Positions 1-9,314 of a DNA stretch of 64,000 bases are shown piece after piece. Positions within the stretch are counted from its first letter, which is position 1; each line of letters starts with the position of its first letter. The notes under the pieces were generated by a model. The model saw only the letters and a program-made list of their open reading frames with translations, had not been told where the DNA came from and did not search any database. Source of the stretch: Xenorhabdus indica (GTDB lineage: Bacteria; Pseudomonadota; Gammaproteobacteria; Enterobacterales; Enterobacteriaceae); contig NZ_NKHP01000009.1 of NCBI RefSeq assembly GCF_014467235.1, positions 94,627-158,626 of the forward strand, given 5' to 3'. Both the position numbers and the translations under genes were made by a program.

Positions 1-819
1 TTTAGGTTTTAATATGTTCACTTTTGTCCCTGTAAAAAATGTGTATATTTGAACAAATGGCGATGCTGTTTCATTACCTATTGTGATTACTGGAGTATCT
101 TTAAATAGATACTCTTGGTCATAATCCAAGAAACCATCATTGCCATTATGAACTTCTTTTCTGGTAATATAAGGATACATTCCAGAGCATTTATCCACTT
201 TATTCCCATCAATATTTTTGCCAATTTGGACGTCAAACAACTCACTAATAAAGAACTCACGCCATTCTTTATCCTCGAGTGTACAGACCTCTTTAAATTC
301 AAGCTCAGCTAATTCTTTATGGCAATGTTCAATATATTCATTTTTTTTATTGTTTATCAAATTATTAACGTATTTATCCATGAATGGATAGTCTGGTTTA
401 CCGTTCTCGTCGATGGGAAGCATTATTTTTTGGCGTTTTAATCTTCCTGTTCCCATTTTGTATCCATAGTTGTATTTTTCACGCTGGCAACTAACTTGAT
501 TGGATAAGAACAAGCCAACATATTCAGATTTAAATTTAGGACGCAATTTACGACAATCGTTAGAGAAAAGACCTTTATAAGAATGGTAAAAAGAATATCC
601 CACAGAGCCATTTCGATTAACTGAAAGGCAGTTATCTTCTAATGTATTGTTTTTATTTCCTACAAAATGACCAACTCCATTGTTTTTGGCAGTTGAAGAT
701 ATGTAAGGTGTTCTTCCAGAAAAACGCTCCGCATCGTAAATATCTTTACCTGAAACAATTTCAGCTATATTTTCAATAAAGAACTCATCCCATTCTTTAT
801 CTTCAATCTTCAGAAGCAT
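1..819 (-). CDS. Type I/IIB restriction-modification specificity (S) subunit, 3' end cut by window edge
   Basis: The reading frame runs from an ATG at 819 to the left edge with no stop (273 codons visible). The protein has two similar halves, each opening with an 'EDKEWxEFFI' motif followed by a target-recognition-like region ('SGRTPYISSTAKNNGVG', 'GMYPYITRKEVHNGNDG'). This is the two-TRD layout of S subunits that direct the partner enzyme to its DNA target. The start lies inside the last codons of the upstream methylase gene (17-bp overlap), which indicates translational coupling. In BcgI-like systems the S subunit (BcgIB) is needed for both cleavage and methylation. The missing C-terminus prevents a length comparison. 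Confidence 0.85.
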   Translation of the reverse strand, partial: MLLKIEDKEWDEFFIENIAEIVSGKDIYDAERFSGRTPYISSTAKNNGVGHFVGNKNNTLEDNCLSVNRNGSVGYSFYHSYKGLFSNDCRKLRPKFKSEYVGLFLSNQVSCQREKYNYGYKMGTGRLKRQKIMLPIDENGKPDYPFMDKYVNNLINNKKNEYIEHCHKELAELEFKEVCTLEDKEWREFFISELFDVQIGKNIDGNKVDKCSGMYPYITRKEVHNGNDGFLDYDQEYLFKDTPVITIGNETASPFVQIYTFFTGTKVNILKPK

Positions 820-2737
820 TATCTATCTCCTCGGAATCATTCGATTCAAATAAGTATCCTCGATTCTGCATAATCATTGAAAACTCAAAAGTCAGATAAT
901 CACCAATGGTCTTTTCAAATTCTGAATCAGTTGGAATTTCATCATTGAAGTAGTAGAAGCTATGAAGCCATTCATCATCGGCTTCAACAGTAGTTTTTAC
1001 GCAGAAACTGCTTTCGGCTTCGATACGATTAAACCAAACATCTAATAAATGCTGTTTTCTATCTTTCGCCTGCTCTGTTTCAATCAGACCAATATGAGGG
1101 CTTACTTTGAAACCATCTTCACGGAAATCAATAAACTTGCATTCTTTATTAACAGGATGGGGTTCTCCTGCGGTAAAAATAGCAATACAAGGCATGATTC
1201 CCACTCCATAGAAGGTGTCTTTATTGAGCGTAATGACGCCTTGTAGGGTATGTTTTTTGAAAATGTTTGCCTTGATAGCTTGCTCTTCTTTGGTTTTACC
1301 CGTAACGGAAGACTGAGGAATAATGACAATCACATATCCATCTTTGACCAAAGAATCAAGCAGGTGTTCAGTAAAAGCAATCTCATAAAGATTAGGGTTT
1401 TTCTTTGAACCCTGTGAATATGGTGGATTCATCATCCCAATTGTAGCTTTATTTAATTGAAGCACGTTTGGGTCTTCGTTCAGGAAATTATGATTAATCA
1501 GATTGCTTTGACCATCACCACGCAAAATCATATTTGTAGTGGCAATGGTGAACATGTAGGGCTGCAACTCAAAACCATGCAGTTGTTTTTGACGAATGTT
1601 TTTTCTGGTATTTTCATTGTCAGTTTGAGCCAGCATATGGTACATAGCGGCAATTAGAAAGCCTGCTGTACCTGCGCAAGGATCTAACACGACATCATCT
1701 GGTTTAATATCCACCAAATCACAAAATAGATCGGTAATATGCTTGGGCGTTAAAACAATCCCAAGTGTTTGACCATCACCACCAGAATAAGACATAAACT
1801 CACCGTAGAAACGACCCAAATAATCTTCTGACGATCGGGTGTATTTGATGCTTTTGTAAATTTTTTCACGTAGAAATTCGGTGAAGTGTTTAAGAGGAGT
1901 TTTATTTAGGGTGGTGTTAATTTCATTCAGGATAAACGTATCTTTAATGATAGAGAACTGACTTAAAATCTTATCACGTTTAACATCTGGAGCAACATTT
2001 GAGCGCTTTAAGTTATTTTCAATAGCGTTATAAATTTTATCGCCATCTGTATCAACATCATCACCCGTTAAATGGAGCACATCAAATCCACGATATTCTT
2101 CTTCTCGTAACGCCAGCAAGATTCCCGAAACGATAAGAGGTTTATCAATATCTTTTAAGTTACCGTAATTACGCAAATCTTCGTGAAGTTCAGCAGCATC
2201 TTTTAGAATCTCAGCAAGCTCTTTTTCTTGTTCAGTATTTTCTTGCAGAATTTCTCTAGTATAGTATTCGACAATATTACTATCAGTGAATGAGATAAAA
2301 GATTCGACTTCTGGTAGCTCACGGTAATACTTGGTTTCATCAATAAAGTAGGGGCTTATTCTGTGTCTTTTCTCATCGCCTGAAATGCCAAACGCAATGA
2401 TTTTTTTATATGATGTGTTTTGAGCTAAATGCTGGCTATAGAACAAGGCCCCGTTTACAGAAAAGTCTTTAATGTCTTTCGGCTCAAGGCTTATTACACC
2501 TTTAGCATCTAATTTTACGTGTTTAGATATATCCGCTTTATTTTCTATAACAAGAATGAAATCTTTAACAACACCAACAAATTCAGGAAAACCGACTTTC
2601 CTAGACCCGCTTTTGGAAGCAGTTTTTAAAGCGTTATCAATCTCAAGTATTGTACTGCCCTGAGCATCGTGTTTAATTCCAGCTTCTTTTAGTAAGCCGT
2701 GAACCCATAAATCTGTTTGTGCTTCTTTTTTCGCCAC
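803..2737 (-). CDS. BcgI-like fused endonuclease/N6-adenine methyltransferase
   Basis: A 644-residue protein with a GTG start preceded by GGAGAG. The N-terminus has a nuclease-like pattern: Pro51-Glu52, Asp59 and Glu65-x-Lys67 in 'KDFILVIENKAD', a PD-(D/E)xK arrangement. The central and C-terminal parts are a gamma-type N6-adenine methylase with the AdoMet motif 'DPCAGTAGFL' and the catalytic motif 'NPPYSQ'. Type I HsdM subunits (about 500 aa) lack this N-terminal nuclease, and no separate HsdR is visible next to it. Size and order match BcgIA-type type IIB enzymes, which cut on both sides of the target. The S subunit follows with a 17-bp overlap. The nuclease assignment is inferred from the motif. 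The methylase is clear. Confidence 0.85.
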   Translation of the reverse strand: MAKKEAQTDLWVHGLLKEAGIKHDAQGSTILEIDNALKTASKSGSRKVGFPEFVGVVKDFILVIENKADISKHVKLDAKGVISLEPKDIKDFSVNGALFYSQHLAQNTSYKKIIAFGISGDEKRHRISPYFIDETKYYRELPEVESFISFTDSNIVEYYTREILQENTEQEKELAEILKDAAELHEDLRNYGNLKDIDKPLIVSGILLALREEEYRGFDVLHLTGDDVDTDGDKIYNAIENNLKRSNVAPDVKRDKILSQFSIIKDTFILNEINTTLNKTPLKHFTEFLREKIYKSIKYTRSSEDYLGRFYGEFMSYSGGDGQTLGIVLTPKHITDLFCDLVDIKPDDVVLDPCAGTAGFLIAAMYHMLAQTDNENTRKNIRQKQLHGFELQPYMFTIATTNMILRGDGQSNLINHNFLNEDPNVLQLNKATIGMMNPPYSQGSKKNPNLYEIAFTEHLLDSLVKDGYVIVIIPQSSVTGKTKEEQAIKANIFKKHTLQGVITLNKDTFYGVGIMPCIAIFTAGEPHPVNKECKFIDFREDGFKVSPHIGLIETEQAKDRKQHLLDVWFNRIEAESSFCVKTTVEADDEWLHSFYYFNDEIPTDSEFEKTIGDYLTFEFSMIMQNRGYLFESNDSEEIDNASED

Positions 2738-3017
2738 ATTCCGCTCTCCATTCCGTTTTAAGAAATGATAGTAGAGGATTTTTAGATTTCAATTTTCCGA
2801 CTATTCTGGTTATTTTATATAATTTACGTTATTCGTTACGATAAGTAATAGGATTAGACCTGATTTTAGGAGGGATAGCAGAATGGGTGTTTTACTATTT
2901 ATTTAAATCAAAAAAAGCCGTGAGGTTTTAAAATAGTTAATTAGGTTGCTACTGCACACTCAGGGCTTCATATTAAAAATTATCATTTTCACGAAGTCGA
3001 TCACAAATTAAAGTCGG

Positions 3018-3284
3018 TTATTCCTGTGGCTTAGAGCGGGCTTTTCTTTCTAATAATTCTCCGGTATAAGAATCGAAATAACGACTGGGCCAGATCTCTG
3101 AGGGATGGATGCCAAGGTAATTTGCGATAATCCATTCACCTTTAGGCCACGGTCTGTTGAAGGCATTTGCCAGTGTAGATGAACTGAGTCCTGCTTCACG
3201 AGAAACAGCTGCTAAGGTTGTTCCACGCTTACGTAATGCTGCGATGATATCGGCCTGATGCCAGTCATTTTTAATATTATTCAT
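3018..3284 (-). CDS. nlp: Ner/Nlp-family winged helix-turn-helix regulator
   Basis: A short DNA-binding protein of the phage Mu Ner / SfsB (Nlp) family. Recognisable segments are 'WHQADIIAALRKRGTTLAAV', 'GLSSSTLANAFNRPWPKGE' and 'IHPSEIWPSRY', covering the helix-turn-helix and the family's C-terminal part. An upstream ATG at 3302 exists, but the ATG at 3284 has AAGGGG eight bases upstream and gives the usual family N-terminus, so I chose it. It lies downstream of a hairpin-rich intergenic stretch next to a tyrosine recombinase. A role in regulating the element is inference. Confidence 0.85.
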   Translation of the reverse strand: MNNIKNDWHQADIIAALRKRGTTLAAVSREAGLSSSTLANAFNRPWPKGEWIIANYLGIHPSEIWPSRYFDSYTGELLERKARSKPQE

Positions 3285-3319
3285 TCCTGCTACCCCTTCC
3301 ATTAATTAATATTGATGGT

Positions 3320-3437
3320 GGTGATTCAAGCAAGGTTCGCATTACCGGAGTATCCACCGGTGAGGCCGAAGCCTCCCCTGCCTGAATCACCATTGAAAGG
3401 GTGATAGCAGACGCACTGGTAGAAAAATCCTACCAGT
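3320..3437. repeat. Nested inverted repeats between nlp and recombinase gene
   Basis: GGTGATTCA at 3320-3328 pairs with TGAATCACC at 3383-3391, and the match extends imperfectly inward. The enclosed segment contains GAGGC/GCCTC at about 3362-3375. Immediately after, ACTGGTAG (3415-3422) and CTACCAGT (3430-3437) form a perfect 8-bp hairpin. The rest of 3285-3535 holds no gene. The folded structure suggests a recombination site or structured RNA. Its function is unknown. Confidence 0.6.
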
Positions 3438-3535
3438 GTTTGGATACTACAGGGATGCGAAGCCCTGACCACTAGATTTTGCTAATGGCAGGAATACTTT
3501 AACTGATTGTTTTACCTAACACAATAACCGAACAA

Positions 3536-4411
3536 CTAAGTTGAACGACTATAAACCCGTTCAACGTAACGCCCGCGACCATCACCGTGCCCCAAATCCA
3601 TTGATACCAGTGCTCTTGCTTCCTGACGGCTAAAACCCTTCTGTTGGTAAAAATTCAAAGCATCTTGTGCCCACGCATAGCGCAAACTGTGGGGAGAATG
3701 ACAACCGGTTAACCCAATCTTTGTGGTATGTGTTCGCCAGTAGTTCATGGCCTGTTTGAGGTCGGGCTTATCAATCAATCTACCGCCGCGTTGCTCTGAA
3801 ATAACCATGGCTTGCTCAACAACCGCTTTTACAGAAGTAACATCCAATACACGGGTTTGTCTTGGTCGGCCACCTTTTGTACCGAAAACAACATGCAGTT
3901 TCGGCTCTGGTTGCTCTAACTGTTTACGCCAGCTTTTCAATGATGCACTACATTGTACCGCTTCCTGAGAACGTAACCCCAGCAATCGGGCGAGTTTCAG
4001 TGTAACGGCAAATCCGACATCACGTTCTAGTGCTTTTTGATAAACAACCTGAAACGTGGCATCAGGGATAGCTTGTTTCGTTCCGGCGCGGCTGGTGCCG
4101 CTTAACCCCAATGCCTGATTACTCAAACGCGGCGCGGTCTCCAGTTTTTCTCGGCCTGCCATGCGAAAGATATTACGCAACGCGGACATTTCATTTTGTA
4201 CTGTTCGTTTGGCAATTCCCTGAGATAAACGAGTATCAACGTACTGCTCTACATGTTTGGCTTTCAAATTCTTAAGGCTTTTCACCTGAATATTCAGGCT
4301 CAATAACAACGCACCTAAACGCCCGGCGATCCGAATGTGGTCATGACAGGTTTTATGACTACCGCCGCCTTGTCGGGCAAAAAACTTTAATTCTTTAATC
4401 AATCGACTCAT
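3536..4411 (-). CDS. Tyrosine recombinase/integrase
   Basis: A site-specific recombinase of about 291 residues. The catalytic set is visible in order: Arg in 'LLGLRSQEAVQ', Lys in 'FGTKGGRPR', His-x-x-Arg in 'HSPHSLRYAW', His in 'LGHGDGRG' and the nucleophile Tyr in 'RYVERVYS'. The frame is open up to 4624, but the ATG at 4411 ('MSRLIKELKFF') has AAGGGG six bases upstream, and the residues before it look non-protein-like, so I start there. It is distinct from the P4-type integrase at 19341. Hairpin-rich DNA flanks it on both sides. It probably mobilises or rearranges the adjacent accessory DNA, but its target site is not identifiable here. Confidence 0.85.
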   Translation of the reverse strand: MSRLIKELKFFARQGGGSHKTCHDHIRIAGRLGALLLSLNIQVKSLKNLKAKHVEQYVDTRLSQGIAKRTVQNEMSALRNIFRMAGREKLETAPRLSNQALGLSGTSRAGTKQAIPDATFQVVYQKALERDVGFAVTLKLARLLGLRSQEAVQCSASLKSWRKQLEQPEPKLHVVFGTKGGRPRQTRVLDVTSVKAVVEQAMVISEQRGGRLIDKPDLKQAMNYWRTHTTKIGLTGCHSPHSLRYAWAQDALNFYQQKGFSRQEARALVSMDLGHGDGRGRYVERVYSRST

Positions 4412-5472
4412 TGGTTTCCCCTTGCGGATGTTTGACAACATGCGATCTCTGGCGCGCGACCATTCTGGCAAAACAGAAAATAACTGCCTTGCCCTTGATC
4501 GATATCTGTGCGCCAGAGTGAACGCAGGTTGAGGTATTGCGGGGTATCGGTTGAGTACACGGTACTGCCGCCTGCATAAGCAGGTCATCCCCACCGGCAA
4601 AAAAGCCAGCCTCGATATCGTCAAGTTCTCCTTTTCAATCTAAAAATGCAGTGTCAGATTCACTGTGTGGTGAAGCAGACGTGAGCCTGTCAGAGTTGTG
4701 TTGCCCTTTAGTTGCGGCGTCACTTTCAGCGGTAAACCGGCAAAAAGTGACGCCTTAAATTCAGCAAACAGTCAGCAAAAGTCGTGCAAGTGTTGAAATG
4801 CCAACAGGCATAGCAAAACGCCGCAAGGTTCGGTGTCAAACGGGAGCAATGAGGTAATTGTTCAGGTGTAAAAAGTTGTCTGCTGAATATTTCAAATAAG
4901 AGCAGTTAGTACGTTGAATCAAAAGTGAAAACTATCCTGCATGTAGGGTGTGAAATGAGTTCAGGACGTCACTCGATCTCACTATGCAAAAGTTAAGTGA
5001 AGATGAGGTCTGATGTTGATATGAAAGAAGTGCATGGCTCAATGTTCAATGCACTTGGGAGACAATATACAAACACCTTTTTGAGGTCTTTTTCAGTTTA
5101 AGAGACTTTCACCGCCAGACGAGGGGTTAGGTGTCTGACGATATCTGCTTCCAAAAGTGCGCAGATGTACCGCAATGCTTGCTCTCCCTTTCAGGCTACA
5201 GGAGTTTTGTTTCGCCACCCGAAGGCGATCCTGACAGGCGATGGATCATTTTTGTAGAAGAGATATTAACGTTTAGCCAGAGGCGAGTCAAATCGTGGCA
5301 GTTCGTGTTAACCTTATTTTTTCTATATTTCCGTGCCTATTCGACTAATTTCCCCATATTCTGCCAAAATCAGGTGAAAATTCCATCTAATTGGTTAATT
5401 AATTTTATTGATGAGTATGTACAATAAATTAACCAACCGGATAAAAAAATCTAACATAAAAAAGTAAGTATA
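4412..5472. other. Non-coding region between recombinase gene and tssF
   Basis: About 1 kb with no convincing gene. It contains the perfect nested inverted repeat at 4716-4754. The 3' part (about 5300-5470) is AT-rich and may hold the promoter of the type VI cluster, but no clear -35/-10 pair is evident. The short frames here (98 and 112 codons) look like chance ORFs. Confidence 0.5.
4716..4754. repeat. Perfect nested inverted repeat upstream of recombinase
   Basis: GGCGTCACTTT (4716-4726) and AAAGTGACGCC (4744-4754) are exact reverse complements. The 17-base spacer holds a smaller palindrome, CGGTAAACCG. No T-run follows on either strand, so it is not a classical terminator. Its position behind the recombinase start suggests an operator or recombination site. 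Confidence 0.65.
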
Positions 5473-7231
5473 ATGAAAAACAACAAGGAATCGCTGTACC
5501 TGCAAGAACGCGCCTATCTGCGGGAACTGGCACAGCGTGTGGCGAAAGAGTTCACCGCATCTGGCGGATTTTCTGATTTCCTCCCATAATCCCGATATTG
5601 CGCGTCTTTTTGAAGCCTTTGCCCTGTTGATTGCTAGTATACGAGATAAACTGGAGGATGAACTCCCCGAAATCACCCTCGGTATTCTGTCCCGTATCTG
5701 GCCGTTAGCGTTATGTCCCATCCCACCCACCACGATACTTCAGTTTTATCCCACCGATGGCGAACATCAGGGCAGCACAGATATTCCGGTGAATACCGCC
5801 GTTTCCGCTCACCACAACGGGCAGGTAATGACGTTTAAAACCCGCCGTCCGCTGCATATTGAACCCCTGGTCGTACAACAACGCACGGTGAAAAAAACCG
5901 GCACTCACAGTGAAATTATGCTGACCCTGTGCCAGACCGGCACGGTATCTCCGGTCTGGCAAAGTGGGGCATTAACTTTTTTCCTCGGCACTGACACCGA
6001 AAAGGCCGCCCAGCTCAGTCTGTGGCTGGATCAACATATTTGTGAGGTCAGCCTGAACACGCAGGGTAAGCAGCGAAAGCTGCGCGGTTTTCCTTATGGC
6101 TGGCATGATCTGCTTGATAGTCCGGTGCTGCCTGTGCCCCAAAATACGTATTCCGGTCTGCAACCGTTGGTGGAATATTATGCGCTGTCCCCACTGTATA
6201 ACTTTGTCACGCTGGATATCAGCAGAAGTTGTACCACCGTGCCCCTGAATGAGGATGGTACATTTGAGCTGATTTTTCGTTTCGAGGGCGAATTGCCGTT
6301 GGCGGATGTCGATGAAGCATTCTTATTGGGCTGTGTACCGGCCATTCATCTGGAAAATCGGGTAAGCCTGCCCATTGAGCTGGAAGCTGACAACCACCGT
6401 TATCCTCTGCCGCTGGGAGAGTCGGTGAAGTTGTTTCGGCTGGGTGATATTGAGGTTGTGGAACAGCCCGGTGACAGTGAGCAACGCGGAACACCGTATC
6501 ACTGGCTGCCGATTGAACAGTTTACTCCGGCCGGGCGTTTTCGGGATGACGACCAGCAACCCGACACGTTTTACTACCAGCTTCAGACCGAACCCGATTT
6601 TCTCGGCAGAATTCAGCACCGGCTGCACTTTTTTGATTTGACGGGCAAACCGGCCAACGACTTACCCGCCATAGCGGTTTTGTGTTCTTTCACCGGCTAC
6701 CATGAACAGGCACCGGCATTGACGCAAGGCACGATTACCGTGACGCAGGAAGGCGCACCATCTCATCTCAGCGTCCACAATATCACGCCGGTCATGACCG
6801 ATTACCCGCCCCTGTTACAGGAAAAGAGCGGCTGGCCGCTGCTGTCCTGCCTATCCAGCCCACCAATGATGCTGTTTGCCACCGACAGCCTGAAACAGTT
6901 TCTCCGGCTGTTTGACCCGTATGCCGACACGCATCGCCCCCTGAGCCGCCAGTTCCGGCAACACATTGACGGTATTGTGCAGGTCGAAGAGCGCCTGACC
7001 GACCGGATGCGACTGGGGCGTTCTGTTCGCGGGCATTTACTCGCGCTGACGCTAAATCCCGACTGCTACCGTAATCCGGGGGAGATGTACCGTTTCTGCC
7101 GGTTAATCAATCAGGCGCTGGCCTGTTTTATCACCCAATCTGCGTTTGTCATGCTGGAGATTTTTACGCCGGACAGCCACAAGGCGCTGTGGCAGTTCTG
7201 GCATGTTGATGGACTACGCCCGGAAATGTAA
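5473..7231 (+). pseudogene. tssF: T6SS baseplate gene tssF, frameshifted near its 5' end
   Basis: TssF (VasA/ImpG) is a baseplate wedge component of type VI secretion. The natural start is the ATG at 5473, encoding 'MKNNKESLYLQERAYLRELA', a TssF-like N-terminus. That frame stops at 5587-5589. The rest, from 'SPHLADFLISSHNPDIARLF' to 'LRPEM', continues in the next frame to 7231. Removing one T at 5551/5552 ('GAGTTCACC' to 'GAGTCACC') restores an uninterrupted protein of about 585 residues. The conserved C-terminal region 'NPGEMYRFCRLINQAL' is present. No other structural T6SS genes (tssB, C, K, L, M, G) lie nearby, so it is an orphan copy. Decay is likely. A sequencing error or frameshifting cannot be excluded. 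Confidence 0.8.
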
Positions 7232-7275
7232 TGGATTAAGGAACACATGACAGGAACCATAAGGAAAAAATCAAT

Positions 7276-9309
7276 ATGAAAAGTGGATTACGCTTTGTCT
7301 GTCACATTGCCGGTGTGCCGGCAGACACGTTTGCTGTAGGGGAATTCTCCCTGCAAGAGGGATTATCAGAACTCTTTACCCTGAACATGACGCTGGTCAG
7401 AGCCGGTAACGCGAATCCGTTCAGACCACAGACGGAGATTGATTTGGCCTCACTGTTGATGCAGGAAGCAGTATTGCAGGTGTTTAACGGCGACAGGCTG
7501 CAACGTAAAATCACCGGCATTGTTTCCCATGCTGACTGGGCTGGCACTGATGGCAACAAAACACTCTATACCCTGACCGTACGGCCGGCCTGCTGGCGGT
7601 TGACACTCAATCAGGACAGCCGGATTTATCATTGGCAGAATGTCCCGGCGATTTTAACCATCCTGCTGAAAAAACACCGGGTACAGGCCGACTCAAAACT
7701 CTACGATGCGCATCAGGACCGGGAATACGTAACCCAGAAACGTGAATCCGATTATGCGTTTTTCAGCCGTCTGGCAGCGGAAGAAGGCATCAGCTTCTGG
7801 TTTGAGGATGAAACGGCGTTTTTCAGTGACAGTCACCTCGGTATGACCGCCGGGCTGCCGTTGCAATATCAGCCACAGCCAGAAACCGCCTACGGAACCG
7901 ATACCATTTATCAGGTTCGGCTGGGTGTCGGTATGAGTCCGCAGCGCAGCCTGCATAAAGATTTCAATCCAGCCGAGCCGCGTTATCACCTTTCCCATAT
8001 GCACAGCAGCGAAGGTTTCCGTGATTTCGGCAGCCAGACCCCCTATGCTGTGTTTGAAAGTTACGGGCGTTTTCAGAAAGATGCGGCCGCTAAACCATTT
8101 CTCAAATACCGGCAGGAAGCGCTGGATAACCAGAAAAAAAACGGCAGCGGCAGCAGTAACTGCATCAAACTGATGCCGGGCAAAATTTTTGAGATAAAAA
8201 ATCACCCGCATAAACCGCTGAATGCCCGCTGGCAGGTGGTCGGCATCAGCCATCACGGTCGCTGCCCGCAGGCTATGGGCGATAACAGCGGAGAAGGCAC
8301 CACGCTCAGTAATCATTTCAGTTTTATCGACGGCCTTGCCGACTGGCGTCCGCCTTTCCACTATAAACTGCTGGCCGATGGAGATGAAACCGCCATTGTG
8401 GTCGGCCCGAAAGGGGAAGAAATTTTTGTCAATAAAGACGGTGCGATTAAAGTGCATTTTCACTGGAACCGCTACGACCAATCGGATGATGGGGCATCGT
8501 GCTGGGTGCGGGTGGCACAGGGCTGGAATGGTAACGGTTTTGGTTTTATGGCGATACCCCGTATCGGTCAGGAGGTGATTATCTCCTATCTCAATGGTGA
8601 TATTGACCGTCCCATTGTCACCGGCTGTGTTTATAACGGCCTGAACCGCCCGCCACTGGATTTACCGGCGCAGAAAACCCGCACCACGTTTAATACCAAG
8701 ACCCACGAAGGCAAAGGCTTTAACGAACTGCGTTTCGAGGATGCGAAAGACAGTGAGGAAATCTATCTCCACGGCCAGAAGGATTTGACCGCGCACATCG
8801 AAAACGATGCTTACTGGCATATCAAACATGATCAGAAGAGCCGCATTGATAACAACCGTTACCACGATATCCGCGCCGATGATCATCATCAGGTTGCCGG
8901 TTCGCGCAAAATCACCACCGAAGGCGATGTATCGCATCGGATTGCCGGCAGCCAGCATATTCAGACCGGCGATGCCACCGTGATTGACAGCGGGCAGGAA
9001 ATTCACCTGAAAAGTGGCGGCAAAGTCGTGCTGGAAGCGGCTGCCGAAATCACCCTGAAAGTGGGCGGCAGTTTTCTGAAAGTCACGCCGGCTGGCATTT
9101 TGTCTTCAATGATTAATGTCGGGCAGGGTTCAGGCGGCAGCGGGCACGGGGTTTCACTGCAACTTCCTGAGGGAGTTGCGCCGCTCGGACAAGTAGGACA
9201 GCTCCCGATGGCGGAAGCGCTTCCGGTCACGGAATTTCCGGTGCAACCCGCGTGTGCAGAACTGGCGCAACAGGATGCCAGTTTAGTCATTAAACCTGTT
9301 AAAGAGTAA
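7276..9309 (+). CDS. vgrG: VgrG/TssI type VI spike protein
   Basis: A 677-residue VgrG, which trimerises to form the puncturing tip of the T6SS needle and carries effectors. The N-terminal gp27-like region ends around residue 360. The gp5-like OB-fold and needle follow ('NKDGAIKVHFHWNRYDQ', 'CWVRVAQGWNGNGFGFMAIP', 'GQEVIISYLNGDIDRPIVTG'). The C-terminal beta-helix repeats are 'HIENDAYWHIKHDQ' and 'GQEIHLKSGGKVVLEAA'. After these there is only a short tail of about 50 residues, so no effector domain is fused. AAGGAAA precedes the ATG. This is one of only two intact genes in the T6SS cluster. The DUF4123 adaptor and cargo gene follow directly. Confidence 0.95.
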   Translation: MKSGLRFVCHIAGVPADTFAVGEFSLQEGLSELFTLNMTLVRAGNANPFRPQTEIDLASLLMQEAVLQVFNGDRLQRKITGIVSHADWAGTDGNKTLYTLTVRPACWRLTLNQDSRIYHWQNVPAILTILLKKHRVQADSKLYDAHQDREYVTQKRESDYAFFSRLAAEEGISFWFEDETAFFSDSHLGMTAGLPLQYQPQPETAYGTDTIYQVRLGVGMSPQRSLHKDFNPAEPRYHLSHMHSSEGFRDFGSQTPYAVFESYGRFQKDAAAKPFLKYRQEALDNQKKNGSGSSNCIKLMPGKIFEIKNHPHKPLNARWQVVGISHHGRCPQAMGDNSGEGTTLSNHFSFIDGLADWRPPFHYKLLADGDETAIVVGPKGEEIFVNKDGAIKVHFHWNRYDQSDDGASCWVRVAQGWNGNGFGFMAIPRIGQEVIISYLNGDIDRPIVTGCVYNGLNRPPLDLPAQKTRTTFNTKTHEGKGFNELRFEDAKDSEEIYLHGQKDLTAHIENDAYWHIKHDQKSRIDNNRYHDIRADDHHQVAGSRKITTEGDVSHRIAGSQHIQTGDATVIDSGQEIHLKSGGKVVLEAAAEITLKVGGSFLKVTPAGILSSMINVGQGSGGSGHGVSLQLPEGVAPLGQVGQLPMAEALPVTEFPVQPACAELAQQDASLVIKPVKE

Positions 9310-9314
9310 ACACA

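Noticed and set aside
4412..4624. Extended start of the small recombinase at 4624
   Set aside because: The ATG at 4411 has a strong ribosome site and the upstream residues are not protein-like.
5131..5427. 98-codon frame upstream of tssF
   Set aside because: No ribosome site, mixed composition and no family resemblance; probably chance.
5537..5589. Programmed frameshift in tssF
   Set aside because: No slippery heptamer or stimulatory structure is evident at AAAGAGTTC; a plain one-base insertion explains it.
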